Assembly (NCBI GenBank): GCA_005888315.1
Contig: VAWH01000021.1
Location: 1-64,000 of the forward strand
Length of the DNA stretch: 64,000 nucleotides
Origin: Actinomycetota bacterium
Lineage (GTDB): Bacteria; Actinomycetota; Thermoleophilia; Gaiellales; Gaiellaceae
Direction: 5' to 3'
Position numbers and translations under genes: made by a program. How positions within the stretch are numbered: the stretch's first letter is position 1; each line of letters opens with the position of its first letter. Below are positions 46,965-54,320 of this stretch, piece by piece. The notes under the pieces were generated by a model that saw only the letters and a list, made by a program, of their open reading frames with translations, had not been told where the DNA came from and made no database searches.

Positions 46965-48400
46965 GCTGCCTCGGCCAGCGGCTGCGCCTGTTCGGCGTGC
47001 CGGTACTTGCGGACCAGCACAGCCGCGGCGATCGCGGCGCCGAAGCAGATCACCGCGCTGACGCGCATCCCGAAGGTGAGTCCGTGGACGAAGGCGTGGG
47101 GTCCATCGTCGCCGGCGCGCAGGGCTGCAGCCTCCCGATTCGTGATGATCGCGCCCATGATCGCGATTCCCAGGGCAACACCGACCTGGCGGAACGTGTT
47201 CAGGACGCCGGAGGCGACGCCGGCCTTGTCGACCGGAGCAGCGCCCATCACGGCGGCGGACATCGGCGTCATCACGAACGACATCCCGAGACCGCCGAGA
47301 ATGAAGCCGGGCAGCAAGCGCCAGAAGGTCGAGCCGACCGCGACGGTTGAGAGCTCGAGGCAGCAGAGCCCGACGGTCGTCATCCCGGCGGCGATCAGCC
47401 AGCGGGAGCCGACTTTGTCGGAAAGCTTGCCGGCAATCGGCGCAAAGATCACGATCAGGATCGTCCAGGGCAGCAGCGCGGCGCCGGCCTGGATCGGCGA
47501 CCAGCCGAGGAACGTCTGCATGTAGATCGGGAAGAAGACGAAGATCCCGAACATCGCGAGCGTGACGAGAATCGCGACGAGGTTGGCGCCCGCGAAGGTC
47601 CCGTTTCGGAACAGCGTCAGGTCGAGCATCGGCAGGCGCTGGCGCTGCTCGAGCAGCACGAAAGCCGTGAGGGCGCTCGCGGCGACGGCGAAGAGGCCGA
47701 GGATCGTCGCCGACGTCCAGCCGTAGTGGTGGGCTTCGATCAGCGCGTAAACGAGCGCCAGCAGGCCTACGCCTGAGGCCAGCAGGCCGGGTAAGTCAAG
47801 TCTTTGCTCGTGGGAAGTGTCCTTCGACTCGGGCACGACGACGATGCTTGCGAGGATGCCGAGGAGCCCGATCGGCACGTTGACGTAGAAGATCCAGTTC
47901 CAGGAGATGTGCTCGGTGATGACTCCGCCGAGCAGGGGGCCGATCGCGAGCGCCATCGCCGAGACCCCAGCCCAGATACCGATCGCCATTCCGCGCTCGC
48001 GCGCCGCGAAAGTGGCTGTGATGATCGAGAGCGTCGCCGGCATCATCAGCGCCGACCCCACGCCCTGCACCGCGCGCGCTCCGATCAGCTCGGTGGCGCT
48101 GGAGGAGAGACCGCAGGCGAGCGACGACGCGGTGAAGACGACCAGGCCGATTGTGAAGATCAACCGTCGACCGAGGAGATCGCCGAGCTTGCCGCCGGTG
48201 AGCAGGAGCACCGCGAAGGTGAGGGCATACGCCGTCACGACCCATTCGAGCTCCGAGACGCCGATGTGAAGGTCGTTCTTGATCGCCGGCAGAGCGACGT
48301 TGACGATCGTGTTGTCCAGCATGATCATGAACAGGGCGAAGGAAAGGGCCCCCAACGTCCACCACCTGCGGTTTTCCTCGGCAAAGATCCTTGCTCGCAT
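46961..48400 (-). CDS. DHA2-family MFS drug exporter (EmrB/QacA-like)
   Basis: This 479-residue protein with 14 hydrophobic segments is a DHA2 exporter. N-terminal LDNTIVNVALPAIKNDLHIG is motif D1, GGKLGDLLGRRLIFTIGLVV is motif A, RAVQGVGSALMMPATLSII is motif B, and GIWAGVSAMALAIGPLLGGVI is motif C. It exports hydrophobic toxic compounds in exchange for protons. It is co-transcribed with the TetR gene, and is the intact counterpart of the broken exporter at 9198-10608. Confidence 0.93.
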   Translation of the reverse strand: MRARIFAEENRRWWTLGALSFALFMIMLDNTIVNVALPAIKNDLHIGVSELEWVVTAYALTFAVLLLTGGKLGDLLGRRLIFTIGLVVFTASSLACGLSSSATELIGARAVQGVGSALMMPATLSIITATFAARERGMAIGIWAGVSAMALAIGPLLGGVITEHISWNWIFYVNVPIGLLGILASIVVVPESKDTSHEQRLDLPGLLASGVGLLALVYALIEAHHYGWTSATILGLFAVAASALTAFVLLEQRQRLPMLDLTLFRNGTFAGANLVAILVTLAMFGIFVFFPIYMQTFLGWSPIQAGAALLPWTILIVIFAPIAGKLSDKVGSRWLIAAGMTTVGLCCLELSTVAVGSTFWRLLPGFILGGLGMSFVMTPMSAAVMGAAPVDKAGVASGVLNTFRQVGVALGIAIMGAIITNREAAALRAGDDGPHAFVHGLTFGMRVSAVICFGAAIAAAVLVRKYRHAEQAQPLAEAA

Positions 48401-48429
48401 TCGCGTCCTCCCGGGCCTAAGTTAGCTCG

Positions 48430-48442
48430 CGCTACGTTAGCG
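48430..48442. promoter_or_regulatory. TetR-type operator between the exporter and the CoA ligase
   Basis: CGCTA-CGT-TAGCG is a perfect 5-3-5 dyad, overlapped by a second half-dyad TAGC-TCGC-GCTA (48423-48434). It lies about 30 bp upstream of the exporter ATG and 45 bp upstream of the ligase GTG, where the adjacent TetR protein could regulate both directions. Confidence 0.5.
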
Positions 48443-48486
48443 ACCACTAGCTAGAGTGGCAAGGCTCGTTCTTTACGCTTGTTGGC

Positions 48487-50433
48487 GTGACGGAGGTTGC
48501 CTGGAGGCCGACGCCCGACACGCTCGAACAGGCGAACGTGGTGCGCCTGATGCGCCGGGTGGGCATCGACGATTACCACGAGCTCCAGCGGCGGTCGGCG
48601 GAGGAGCCGGAGTGGTTCTGGCCGGAGGCGATCGAGGACATAGGGCTGGAGTTCTCGCGCCGCTGGGAGCGCGTGGTCGATCTCTCGCAAGGGCCGGAGT
48701 GGGCGACCTGGTTCGTCGGCGGCAAGCTCAACCTCGCCTGGAACTGTGTGCATCGATGGGCGGAGAGGACGCCCCAGGTCGCGGCTGCGCTCTGGGAATC
48801 GGAGGACGGCGAGCGGCACGGGCTCACGTATCGGCAACTCTCCGATCGCGTGACGCGGTTCGCGGAGGCGCTGGTGGCACTCGGCGTTCGCCCCGGCGAC
48901 CGGGTGGCGTTCTTCTTGCCAATGTCGCCGGAGGTCTCGATCGTCTCGCACGCGTGCGCGCACATCGGTGCAGTCCAGGTGCCGATCTTCTCCGGCTTCG
49001 CGGCGCCCGCTGTTGCGCAACGGCTGCAGGACTCCGAGGCGAAGGTGATCGTCACCGCAGATGGCTCCCTGCGACGCGGGCGCGAGGTGCCGATGAAGGA
49101 GATCGTCGACGAGGCGGTTCGCGATTCCCCGTCGGTGGAGCACGTCGTCGTCTGGCGGCGGCTCGGGCGCGAGGACGTTCCGATGACGCCGCGCCGCGAC
49201 CTCTTCGACGCTGAGGCCATGTCGGGCCGGCCGGGTACGCTCGAGCCGCTCGAGGTCGACTCCGAGCATCCCTACTTGCTCACATACACGTCCGGCACGA
49301 CCGGCCGGCCGAAGGGCGTCCTCCACGTCCAGGGCGGCTTCCTCGTCTCGATCACGCGCGAGGTCGCCTACCAGGCCGACGCGAAGCCCGGCGAGGTCGT
49401 CCACTTCGTCACCGACATGGGCTGGATCATGGGCCCGTGGGAGGTGGTTGGCGGGAACGCGCTGGGTTGCACGGTCCTGTTTGCGGAGGGGGCTCCGGAC
49501 TGGCCCGCCGCCGACCGGTTGTGGTCACTCGTCGAGCGGGAGCGGGTCGCCGTGCTCGGGATCTCGCCGACGCTGACCCGAGCGCTGATCCCGCACGGCC
49601 GCGAGCTCGTGGACCGCCACGATCTGACCTCGCTGCGCGTGCTCGTGACGACGGGCGAGCCTTGGAACCCAGAGCCGTACCGGTGGCTGCACGAGGTCGT
49701 CGGCGGCGGCCGCTGTCCGATCATCAACTGCTCGGGCGGCACGGAGGTCGGTGCCTGCTTCCTCTCGCCCACCGTGGCGACGCCGATCAAGGCATGCTCG
49801 CTTGGCGGGCCGGCACTCGGAATGGCGATGGACGTCGTTGACTCGGAGGGACGTTCCGTGCGCGGCGAGGTTGGCGAGCTCGTCTGCCGGAAGCCGTTTC
49901 CCGGCATGACGCGCGGGTTCTGGCGGGATCCGGAGCGGTACCTCGATACCTACTGGCGCCGATTTCCGGGCGTCTGGGTACACGGGGACTGGGCGTCGGT
50001 CGACGAGGACGGCTATTGGTTCCTGCACGGGCGCTCGGATGACACGCTCAACATCGCCGGGAAGCGCGTCGGGCCGGCGGAGCTCGAGTCGGCGGTGGTG
50101 GCGCATCAGGCGGTGGCGGAGGCGGCGGCGATCGGGGTGCCGCACGAGATCAAGGGCGAGACGGCGTGGATCTTCTGCGCGCTCGTGCCGGGGGCGGAAC
50201 CGTCGGAGGAGCTGGTCTCGGAGCTGCGAGCGCTTGTGGCCGCCGAGCTCGGCAAGGCGTTCGCGCCTGAGCGGATCTTGTTTGTGCCCGCGTTGCCGAA
50301 GACCCGCAGTGCGAAAATCGTCCGCCGCGCCGTGCGCGCGAAGGCGCTCGGCGTCGACCCCGGCGACCTGACGTCGCTCGAGAATCCTGAGACGCTGGAA
50401 GAGATCGAAGCGGCGGCGCGGGTCGCGCCCTGA
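48487..50433 (+). CDS. Acetyl-CoA synthetase-like AMP-forming acyl-CoA ligase
   Basis: This 648-residue adenylate-forming enzyme has the P-loop LLTYTSGTTGRPKGVLHVQGG, adenosine motif NCSGGTEVGACF, ribose-binding VHGDWASVDEDGYWFLHGRSDDTLNIAGKRVGPAELES (several motifs in series) and C-terminal catalytic Lys in LPKTRSAKIVRRAVR. The N-terminal ACAS-type domain (FSRRWERVVDLSQGPEWATW, CVHRWAERTPQVAA) resembles acetyl- and propionyl-CoA synthetases. It activates a short-chain acid to CoA thioester. A leaderless promoter (TACGCT at 48474-48479, 7 nt, GTG) supports the start. Confidence 0.9.
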   Translation: MTEVAWRPTPDTLEQANVVRLMRRVGIDDYHELQRRSAEEPEWFWPEAIEDIGLEFSRRWERVVDLSQGPEWATWFVGGKLNLAWNCVHRWAERTPQVAAALWESEDGERHGLTYRQLSDRVTRFAEALVALGVRPGDRVAFFLPMSPEVSIVSHACAHIGAVQVPIFSGFAAPAVAQRLQDSEAKVIVTADGSLRRGREVPMKEIVDEAVRDSPSVEHVVVWRRLGREDVPMTPRRDLFDAEAMSGRPGTLEPLEVDSEHPYLLTYTSGTTGRPKGVLHVQGGFLVSITREVAYQADAKPGEVVHFVTDMGWIMGPWEVVGGNALGCTVLFAEGAPDWPAADRLWSLVERERVAVLGISPTLTRALIPHGRELVDRHDLTSLRVLVTTGEPWNPEPYRWLHEVVGGGRCPIINCSGGTEVGACFLSPTVATPIKACSLGGPALGMAMDVVDSEGRSVRGEVGELVCRKPFPGMTRGFWRDPERYLDTYWRRFPGVWVHGDWASVDEDGYWFLHGRSDDTLNIAGKRVGPAELESAVVAHQAVAEAAAIGVPHEIKGETAWIFCALVPGAEPSEELVSELRALVAAELGKAFAPERILFVPALPKTRSAKIVRRAVRAKALGVDPGDLTSLENPETLEEIEAAARVAP

Positions 50434-50457
50434 AGACGCGGCTTGGCCGGACACGCA

Positions 50458-50504
50458 CGCGCGTGGCAGTTCCTGAGGACAGTCCCCACGAACTGCCGCG
50501 CGCG
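50458..50504. repeat. REP-like hairpin next to the RAYT transposase
   Basis: A 15-bp stem (left arm 50458-50472, right arm 50490-50504, one G-T pair) holds CTGAGGACAGTCCCCAC as loop, which itself contains GGAC-A-GTCC. Such a hairpin beside a RAYT gene is the usual REP or REPIN arrangement. It also lies 25 bp after the CoA-ligase stop and may end that transcript. Confidence 0.6.
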
Positions 50505-50596
50505 GACATGGCAACTGCAACGAAAGTGTGACTTTTCGTCCACAGGGATGGCTCCTCGCGACAGGTGATCGCGATCGGCGGCCCTACGGTGTCGCT

Positions 50597-51058
50597 GTGA
50601 GCCGGCTTCCGCGCTGCGTCTTCCCGGACGGCACCTACCATGTCGGAACGCGCGGCGTCGAAGGAACGCCGATCTTCCGAACCGACGACGACCGCCGTTT
50701 CTTCCTCGAGCTCTTCGCGGACGTCGTTGTGCGGAACGACTGGCTTGTGCACGTCTTCTGCCTGATGACGAATCACTATCACCTCGTCGTCGAGGCGCTC
50801 CGAGACGAGCTCTCCGATGGGCTCCATCGCTTGAACGGCGTCTATGCCCAAGCTTTCAACCGCCGCTACCGCAGAAAAGGCCACCTCTTCGGAGACCGCT
50901 TCTGGTCAGGCCTGATCGAGGACGAAGACGAGCTCAGGGACACATGCGACTACGTCCTCGCGAATCCAGTCCGCGCCGGCCTCTGCGCGGACCCGGCCGA
51001 GTGGCCCTGGAGCGGCAGCCGAACCGAGCGGGCAGCCTGGCGTATCCTCGGCGGATGA
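50597..51058 (+). CDS. REP-associated tyrosine transposase (RAYT, Y1_Tnp)
   Basis: This protein of about 153 residues has FPDGTYHVGTRGVEGTPIFR, the metal-binding HUH motif as MTNHYHLVVEA and catalytic Tyr in LNGVYAQAFNRRYRRKGHLF, then LANPVRAGL. These are the marks of IS200/IS605-like RAYT proteins, which are usually single-copy and propagate REP sequences rather than themselves. A REP-like hairpin is immediately upstream. TACGGT at 50585-50590 plus 6 nt precedes the GTG (leaderless promoter). Its stop overlaps the SDR start, so it is held in a host gene context. Confidence 0.9.
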   Translation: MSRLPRCVFPDGTYHVGTRGVEGTPIFRTDDDRRFFLELFADVVVRNDWLVHVFCLMTNHYHLVVEALRDELSDGLHRLNGVYAQAFNRRYRRKGHLFGDRFWSGLIEDEDELRDTCDYVLANPVRAGLCADPAEWPWSGSRTERAAWRILGG

Positions 51059-51819
51059 CCGATCCGGAACTGGGGGGCCAAGTCGCCCTCGTCACGGGCG
51101 GCGGGCGCGGGATCGGGGCCAACATCGCGCGCGAACTCGCCGACGCGGGGGCACGGGTCGCCGCCAGCGCCCGCACGCTCGAGCAGGTGGAGGAGGTCGC
51201 CCGCGAGACCGCCGGCCTCGCCGTCGTTGCAGACGTGACCGACCGCGCCGCCGTCGAGGCAATGGTCGACCGCGTGGAGTCTGAGCTCGGGCCGATCGAC
51301 CTGCTCGTCGCAAACGCCGGGCGGAACGTCCGCGAAGAGCGCGCGTGGGAAGTCGAACCGCGCGATTGGTGGAACGTCTTCGAGGTGAACGTGCTCGGCG
51401 TGTACCTCTGCTGCCGAGCCGTGATCCCCGGGATGCTCGAGCGCGGCCGCGGCCGGATCGTGATCACCGGCAGCGGCGCGGCCTACCTTCCGCACTCCGG
51501 TAGCACCGCCTACCCCGCGAGCAAGGCGGCCGTCTGGCGGTTTGGAAATGTGCTCGCAGAGCAGCTCGCAGGCCGGATCCCGGTCTTCGTGATCAGCCCC
51601 GGCCTCGTCAAAACCGAGATGACGAAGAGGGCACCCGACGATGCGCCTTGGACACCGCCGGAGCTCGCACCGCACCTGGTCCGAACGCTGGCGTCCGGCC
51701 GGGCGGACGCGCTCACCGGGCGCTACATCCACGCCGAGCACGACGACGTCGAAGAGCTGATCCGGCGCGCCGACGAGATACGCGAACACGACCTGAATGC
51801 GATCCGCCTGCAGCGCTAA
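51055..51819 (+). CDS. Short-chain dehydrogenase/reductase
   Basis: This protein of about 254 residues is a classical SDR: cofactor motif VALVTGGGRGIGANIARELA (TGxxxGIG), NAG motif LVANAGRN, catalytic Ser in ITGSGAAYLP and YxxxK as AYPASKAAV. ISPGLVKTEMT follows. The residue after the second strand (SART) favours NADP(H). The substrate is unknown. Its ATG overlaps the RAYT stop by 4 bp, but it also has a leaderless promoter (TATCCT at 51043-51048, 6 nt). Confidence 0.92.
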   Translation: MTDPELGGQVALVTGGGRGIGANIARELADAGARVAASARTLEQVEEVARETAGLAVVADVTDRAAVEAMVDRVESELGPIDLLVANAGRNVREERAWEVEPRDWWNVFEVNVLGVYLCCRAVIPGMLERGRGRIVITGSGAAYLPHSGSTAYPASKAAVWRFGNVLAEQLAGRIPVFVISPGLVKTEMTKRAPDDAPWTPPELAPHLVRTLASGRADALTGRYIHAEHDDVEELIRRADEIREHDLNAIRLQR

Positions 51820-51852
51820 AACCGGTTTTCGACTGATAGTCTAAAACTGTCC

Positions 51853-53565
51853 ATGAGACTCGCTCTCGCCCAGATCAACACCGTCGTCGGCGACCTCGAC
51901 GGGAACGCCGACAAGATTCGCCGGCGGCTCGCCGAAGCCAAGGACCGCAAGGCAGATCTCGTCGTCTTTCCCGAGCTCGCGGTCACGGGCTATCCGCCCG
52001 AGGATCTCCTCCTGCGGCCGAGCTTTGTCCAGGCTGCGCAGGCAAAGGCGGCAGAGCTCGCCCGCGAGGCGCGTGGAATCGTCGCGCTGATCGGCGTGCC
52101 ATGGTTCGAGCGGGATCTCTACAACGCTTGCGCCGTCTGCGCCGCCGGCGAGATCAAGACCATCTATCGCAAGCGCTTCCTGCCGAACTACGGAGTCTTC
52201 GACGAGGATCGCTACTTCGCCCCCGGCAGCGACCTGGTCCTGCTCGAGCACGGAGGCACGCTGTTTGCCCCAACGATCTGCGAGGACATGTGGCAGCCCG
52301 GCCCGCCGGCGACCGAGCTGGCGCTTGCCGGAGCGCAGCTCCTCGTCAATCTCTCCGCCTCACCTTTCCACGTCCTTCGCGACCGCGAACGCGAGGAGAT
52401 GTTCGCGACCCGCGCGCGCGACAACTCGTGCTTCGTCGCCTTCTGCAACGCGGTTGGCGGCCAGGACGAGCTGATCTTCGACGGGAACTCGCTCCTGCTC
52501 GACGAGGAGGGCCATGTACTCGCGCGCGGGCCCGGCTTCGAAGAGGCGCTGCTGATCGCCGACATCGAGCCCGCAGACGCGGTCGGGCGCCGGCTCAGGG
52601 ACGTCCGCCGCCGCTCGCTCGCCCGCGACCGCGGCGAGATCCCGGAGGTGCCGGTCGTCCACGTCGGCTCATCCCGCGGCCCGCGCGCACCGGTCGAGCC
52701 GGTCGTCGCCCCGCGTCTTGATGAGCTGGAGCAGATGCGGCTCGCGCTCGAGCTCGGCCTGTGTGACTACGTGAACAAGAACGGCTTCGGCGAAGTCGTC
52801 GTCGGCGTCTCGGGCGGGATCGACTCGGCGCTCACTGCAGCGCTCGCCGTTGAGACGCTCGGACCGGAGCGCGTCCACTGCGTCTCGATGCCCTCGCGCT
52901 ACTCCTCGCCGGAGACCCGCGCCGACGCGCGCGCGCTCGCCGAGAATCTCGGCGTCGATTTCCGCGAGCTGCCGATCGACGAGATCTACGACGCGCACGA
53001 GCGCGCGCTTCACGAGAGCTTCGCCGGCCGGGAAACCGACCTGACCGAGGAGAACCTGCAGGCGCGGATCCGCGGCGTGCTGCTGATGGCCCTCTCGAAC
53101 AAGTTCGGCTGGCTCCTCGTCGCGACCGGAAACAAGTCCGAGCTCTCAGTCGGCTACGCGACGCTCTACGGCGACATGGCCGGCGGCTTCGCCCTGCTCA
53201 AGGATGTCTTCAAGACCGACGTGTTCCGGCTCGCCGAGCATCTGAACGCGGCGCGTCGTGATTTGATCCCGCAGTCGATCATCGATCGGGCGCCCAGTGC
53301 GGAGCTGCGCGAGAACCAGCTCGACGAGGACTCGCTCCCTCCGTATCCCGCGCTTGACAAGGTTCTCGCCGCGTATGTCGAGCAGGACCGCTCAGCCGAG
53401 GAGCTGAGCGCGGACGGCTTCGACCCTGACGTCGTCGAGCGCGCGGTCGCGATGATCGACCGCGCCGAGTACAAGCGTCGGCAGGCGCCGCCCGGCGTCA
53501 GGCTGCGCCAGAAGGCGTTCGGCCGAGACAGACGAACGCCGATCACGAACCGCTGGCGCGGCTAG
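51853..53565 (+). CDS. nadE: Glutamine-dependent NAD+ synthetase
   Basis: This 570-residue enzyme has an N-terminal nitrilase-type glutaminase domain (residues 1-270: Glu in VFPELAVTGYPPED, Lys in TIYRKRFLPNYG, Cys in APTICEDMWQPG). The C-terminal synthetase domain (about 285-570) has the P-loop VVGVSGGIDSALTAALAVET and GNKSELSVGYATLYGDMAGG. It converts deamido-NAD to NAD with glutamine as nitrogen donor. It converges with and overlaps the mismatch glycosylase gene by 23 bp. Confidence 0.95.
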   Translation: MRLALAQINTVVGDLDGNADKIRRRLAEAKDRKADLVVFPELAVTGYPPEDLLLRPSFVQAAQAKAAELAREARGIVALIGVPWFERDLYNACAVCAAGEIKTIYRKRFLPNYGVFDEDRYFAPGSDLVLLEHGGTLFAPTICEDMWQPGPPATELALAGAQLLVNLSASPFHVLRDREREEMFATRARDNSCFVAFCNAVGGQDELIFDGNSLLLDEEGHVLARGPGFEEALLIADIEPADAVGRRLRDVRRRSLARDRGEIPEVPVVHVGSSRGPRAPVEPVVAPRLDELEQMRLALELGLCDYVNKNGFGEVVVGVSGGIDSALTAALAVETLGPERVHCVSMPSRYSSPETRADARALAENLGVDFRELPIDEIYDAHERALHESFAGRETDLTEENLQARIRGVLLMALSNKFGWLLVATGNKSELSVGYATLYGDMAGGFALLKDVFKTDVFRLAEHLNAARRDLIPQSIIDRAPSAELRENQLDEDSLPPYPALDKVLAAYVEQDRSAEELSADGFDPDVVERAVAMIDRAEYKRRQAPPGVRLRQKAFGRDRRTPITNRWRG

Positions 53566-54073
53566 CCAGCTCACGGAACCACCTCAACCGTTCCGCGTAC
53601 GGCACAGCCGCGTTCGCGGGCGAGGTCGAGGGCAGGACGAAAAGCCGCGTCTCAACGAGCCGCCGCGCCTGTTCGCTGAGCTTCGGACGCTCGCCGAAGG
53701 CGCCGCGGTAAGCCTCCTTGCCGACGAACGCCAGCCAGCCCGGCCGAAGCTCTCGCGCGAGATCGTCGAGTCGCTCGGCCGCTCCCGCGAAGTCGGCACG
53801 CCTGAGGTCGCCGGAGCCGCGCGTCGTCCGAAAGGCGGCGTTCGTCAAGCCGACGCCGAACTGGAGCACATCGAACTGCTCGTCAGGTGCGAGCAGCCGC
53901 GGCGTGAAGCCGGCGTCGTGCAGGAGCCGCCAGAAGTCGTTCCGCGGATTCGCGAAGTGCGCGCCTGCCGCCGCCGAGACGAAGCCCGGGTTGATGCCAC
54001 AGAAGACCACCCGCAGGCCCGGCGCGAGGACGTCGGGAACCGCCGACACCGCTTGCCCGTCATTCGAGCTCAC
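53543..54073 (-). CDS. mug: G/U mismatch-specific DNA glycosylase (MUG family)
   Basis: This 176-residue uracil-DNA-glycosylase-fold protein has motif 1 as VVFCGINPGFVSAAAGAHFANPRNDFWRLL (residues 22-51, split here) and motif 3 VLPSTSPANAAV. The Asn in GINPG is the MUG/TDG catalytic position. It removes uracil or ethenocytosine from mismatches. It lies 23 bp downstream of the small gene at 54097-54282 on the same strand. Confidence 0.9.
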   Translation of the reverse strand: MSSNDGQAVSAVPDVLAPGLRVVFCGINPGFVSAAAGAHFANPRNDFWRLLHDAGFTPRLLAPDEQFDVLQFGVGLTNAAFRTTRGSGDLRRADFAGAAERLDDLARELRPGWLAFVGKEAYRGAFGERPKLSEQARRLVETRLFVLPSTSPANAAVPYAERLRWFRELASRASGS

Positions 54074-54096
54074 GGTTTACCTTCAGCCGGCTCAGG

Positions 54097-54282
54097 TCAA
54101 GCGGCGAGCCCCGGCTCGCGCAGGTCGAGTCGGGCCTCGAACAGGCGGCGGAGCCGCTCGCCCGTCAGACGAATCTCCTCGCGCTCGGGCCGCTCGACGC
54201 GGAAGACCTTGACCGACTCGTCCGCGCCGCCATAGCAGCGGAGATAGCACTCCGCCTCGCTCAGTGTCCGCAGCCTGCGCAT
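54097..54282 (-). CDS. 61-residue protein of unknown function
   Basis: This small basic protein starts MRRLRTLSEAECYLRCYGGAD and continues with VFRVERPEREEIRLTGERLRRLFE. The N-terminus has two Cys (ECYLRC) that could bind a metal or be redox active. It precedes the mug gene on the same strand and may be its operon partner. The sequence looks coding (well-ordered strand-helix pattern), but I do not know the family. Confidence 0.6.
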   Translation of the reverse strand: MRRLRTLSEAECYLRCYGGADESVKVFRVERPEREEIRLTGERLRRLFEARLDLREPGLAA

Positions 54283-54320
54283 TTGGGAACGAGACTAGGT
54301 TGGGGCTCGGACGTAACTGC

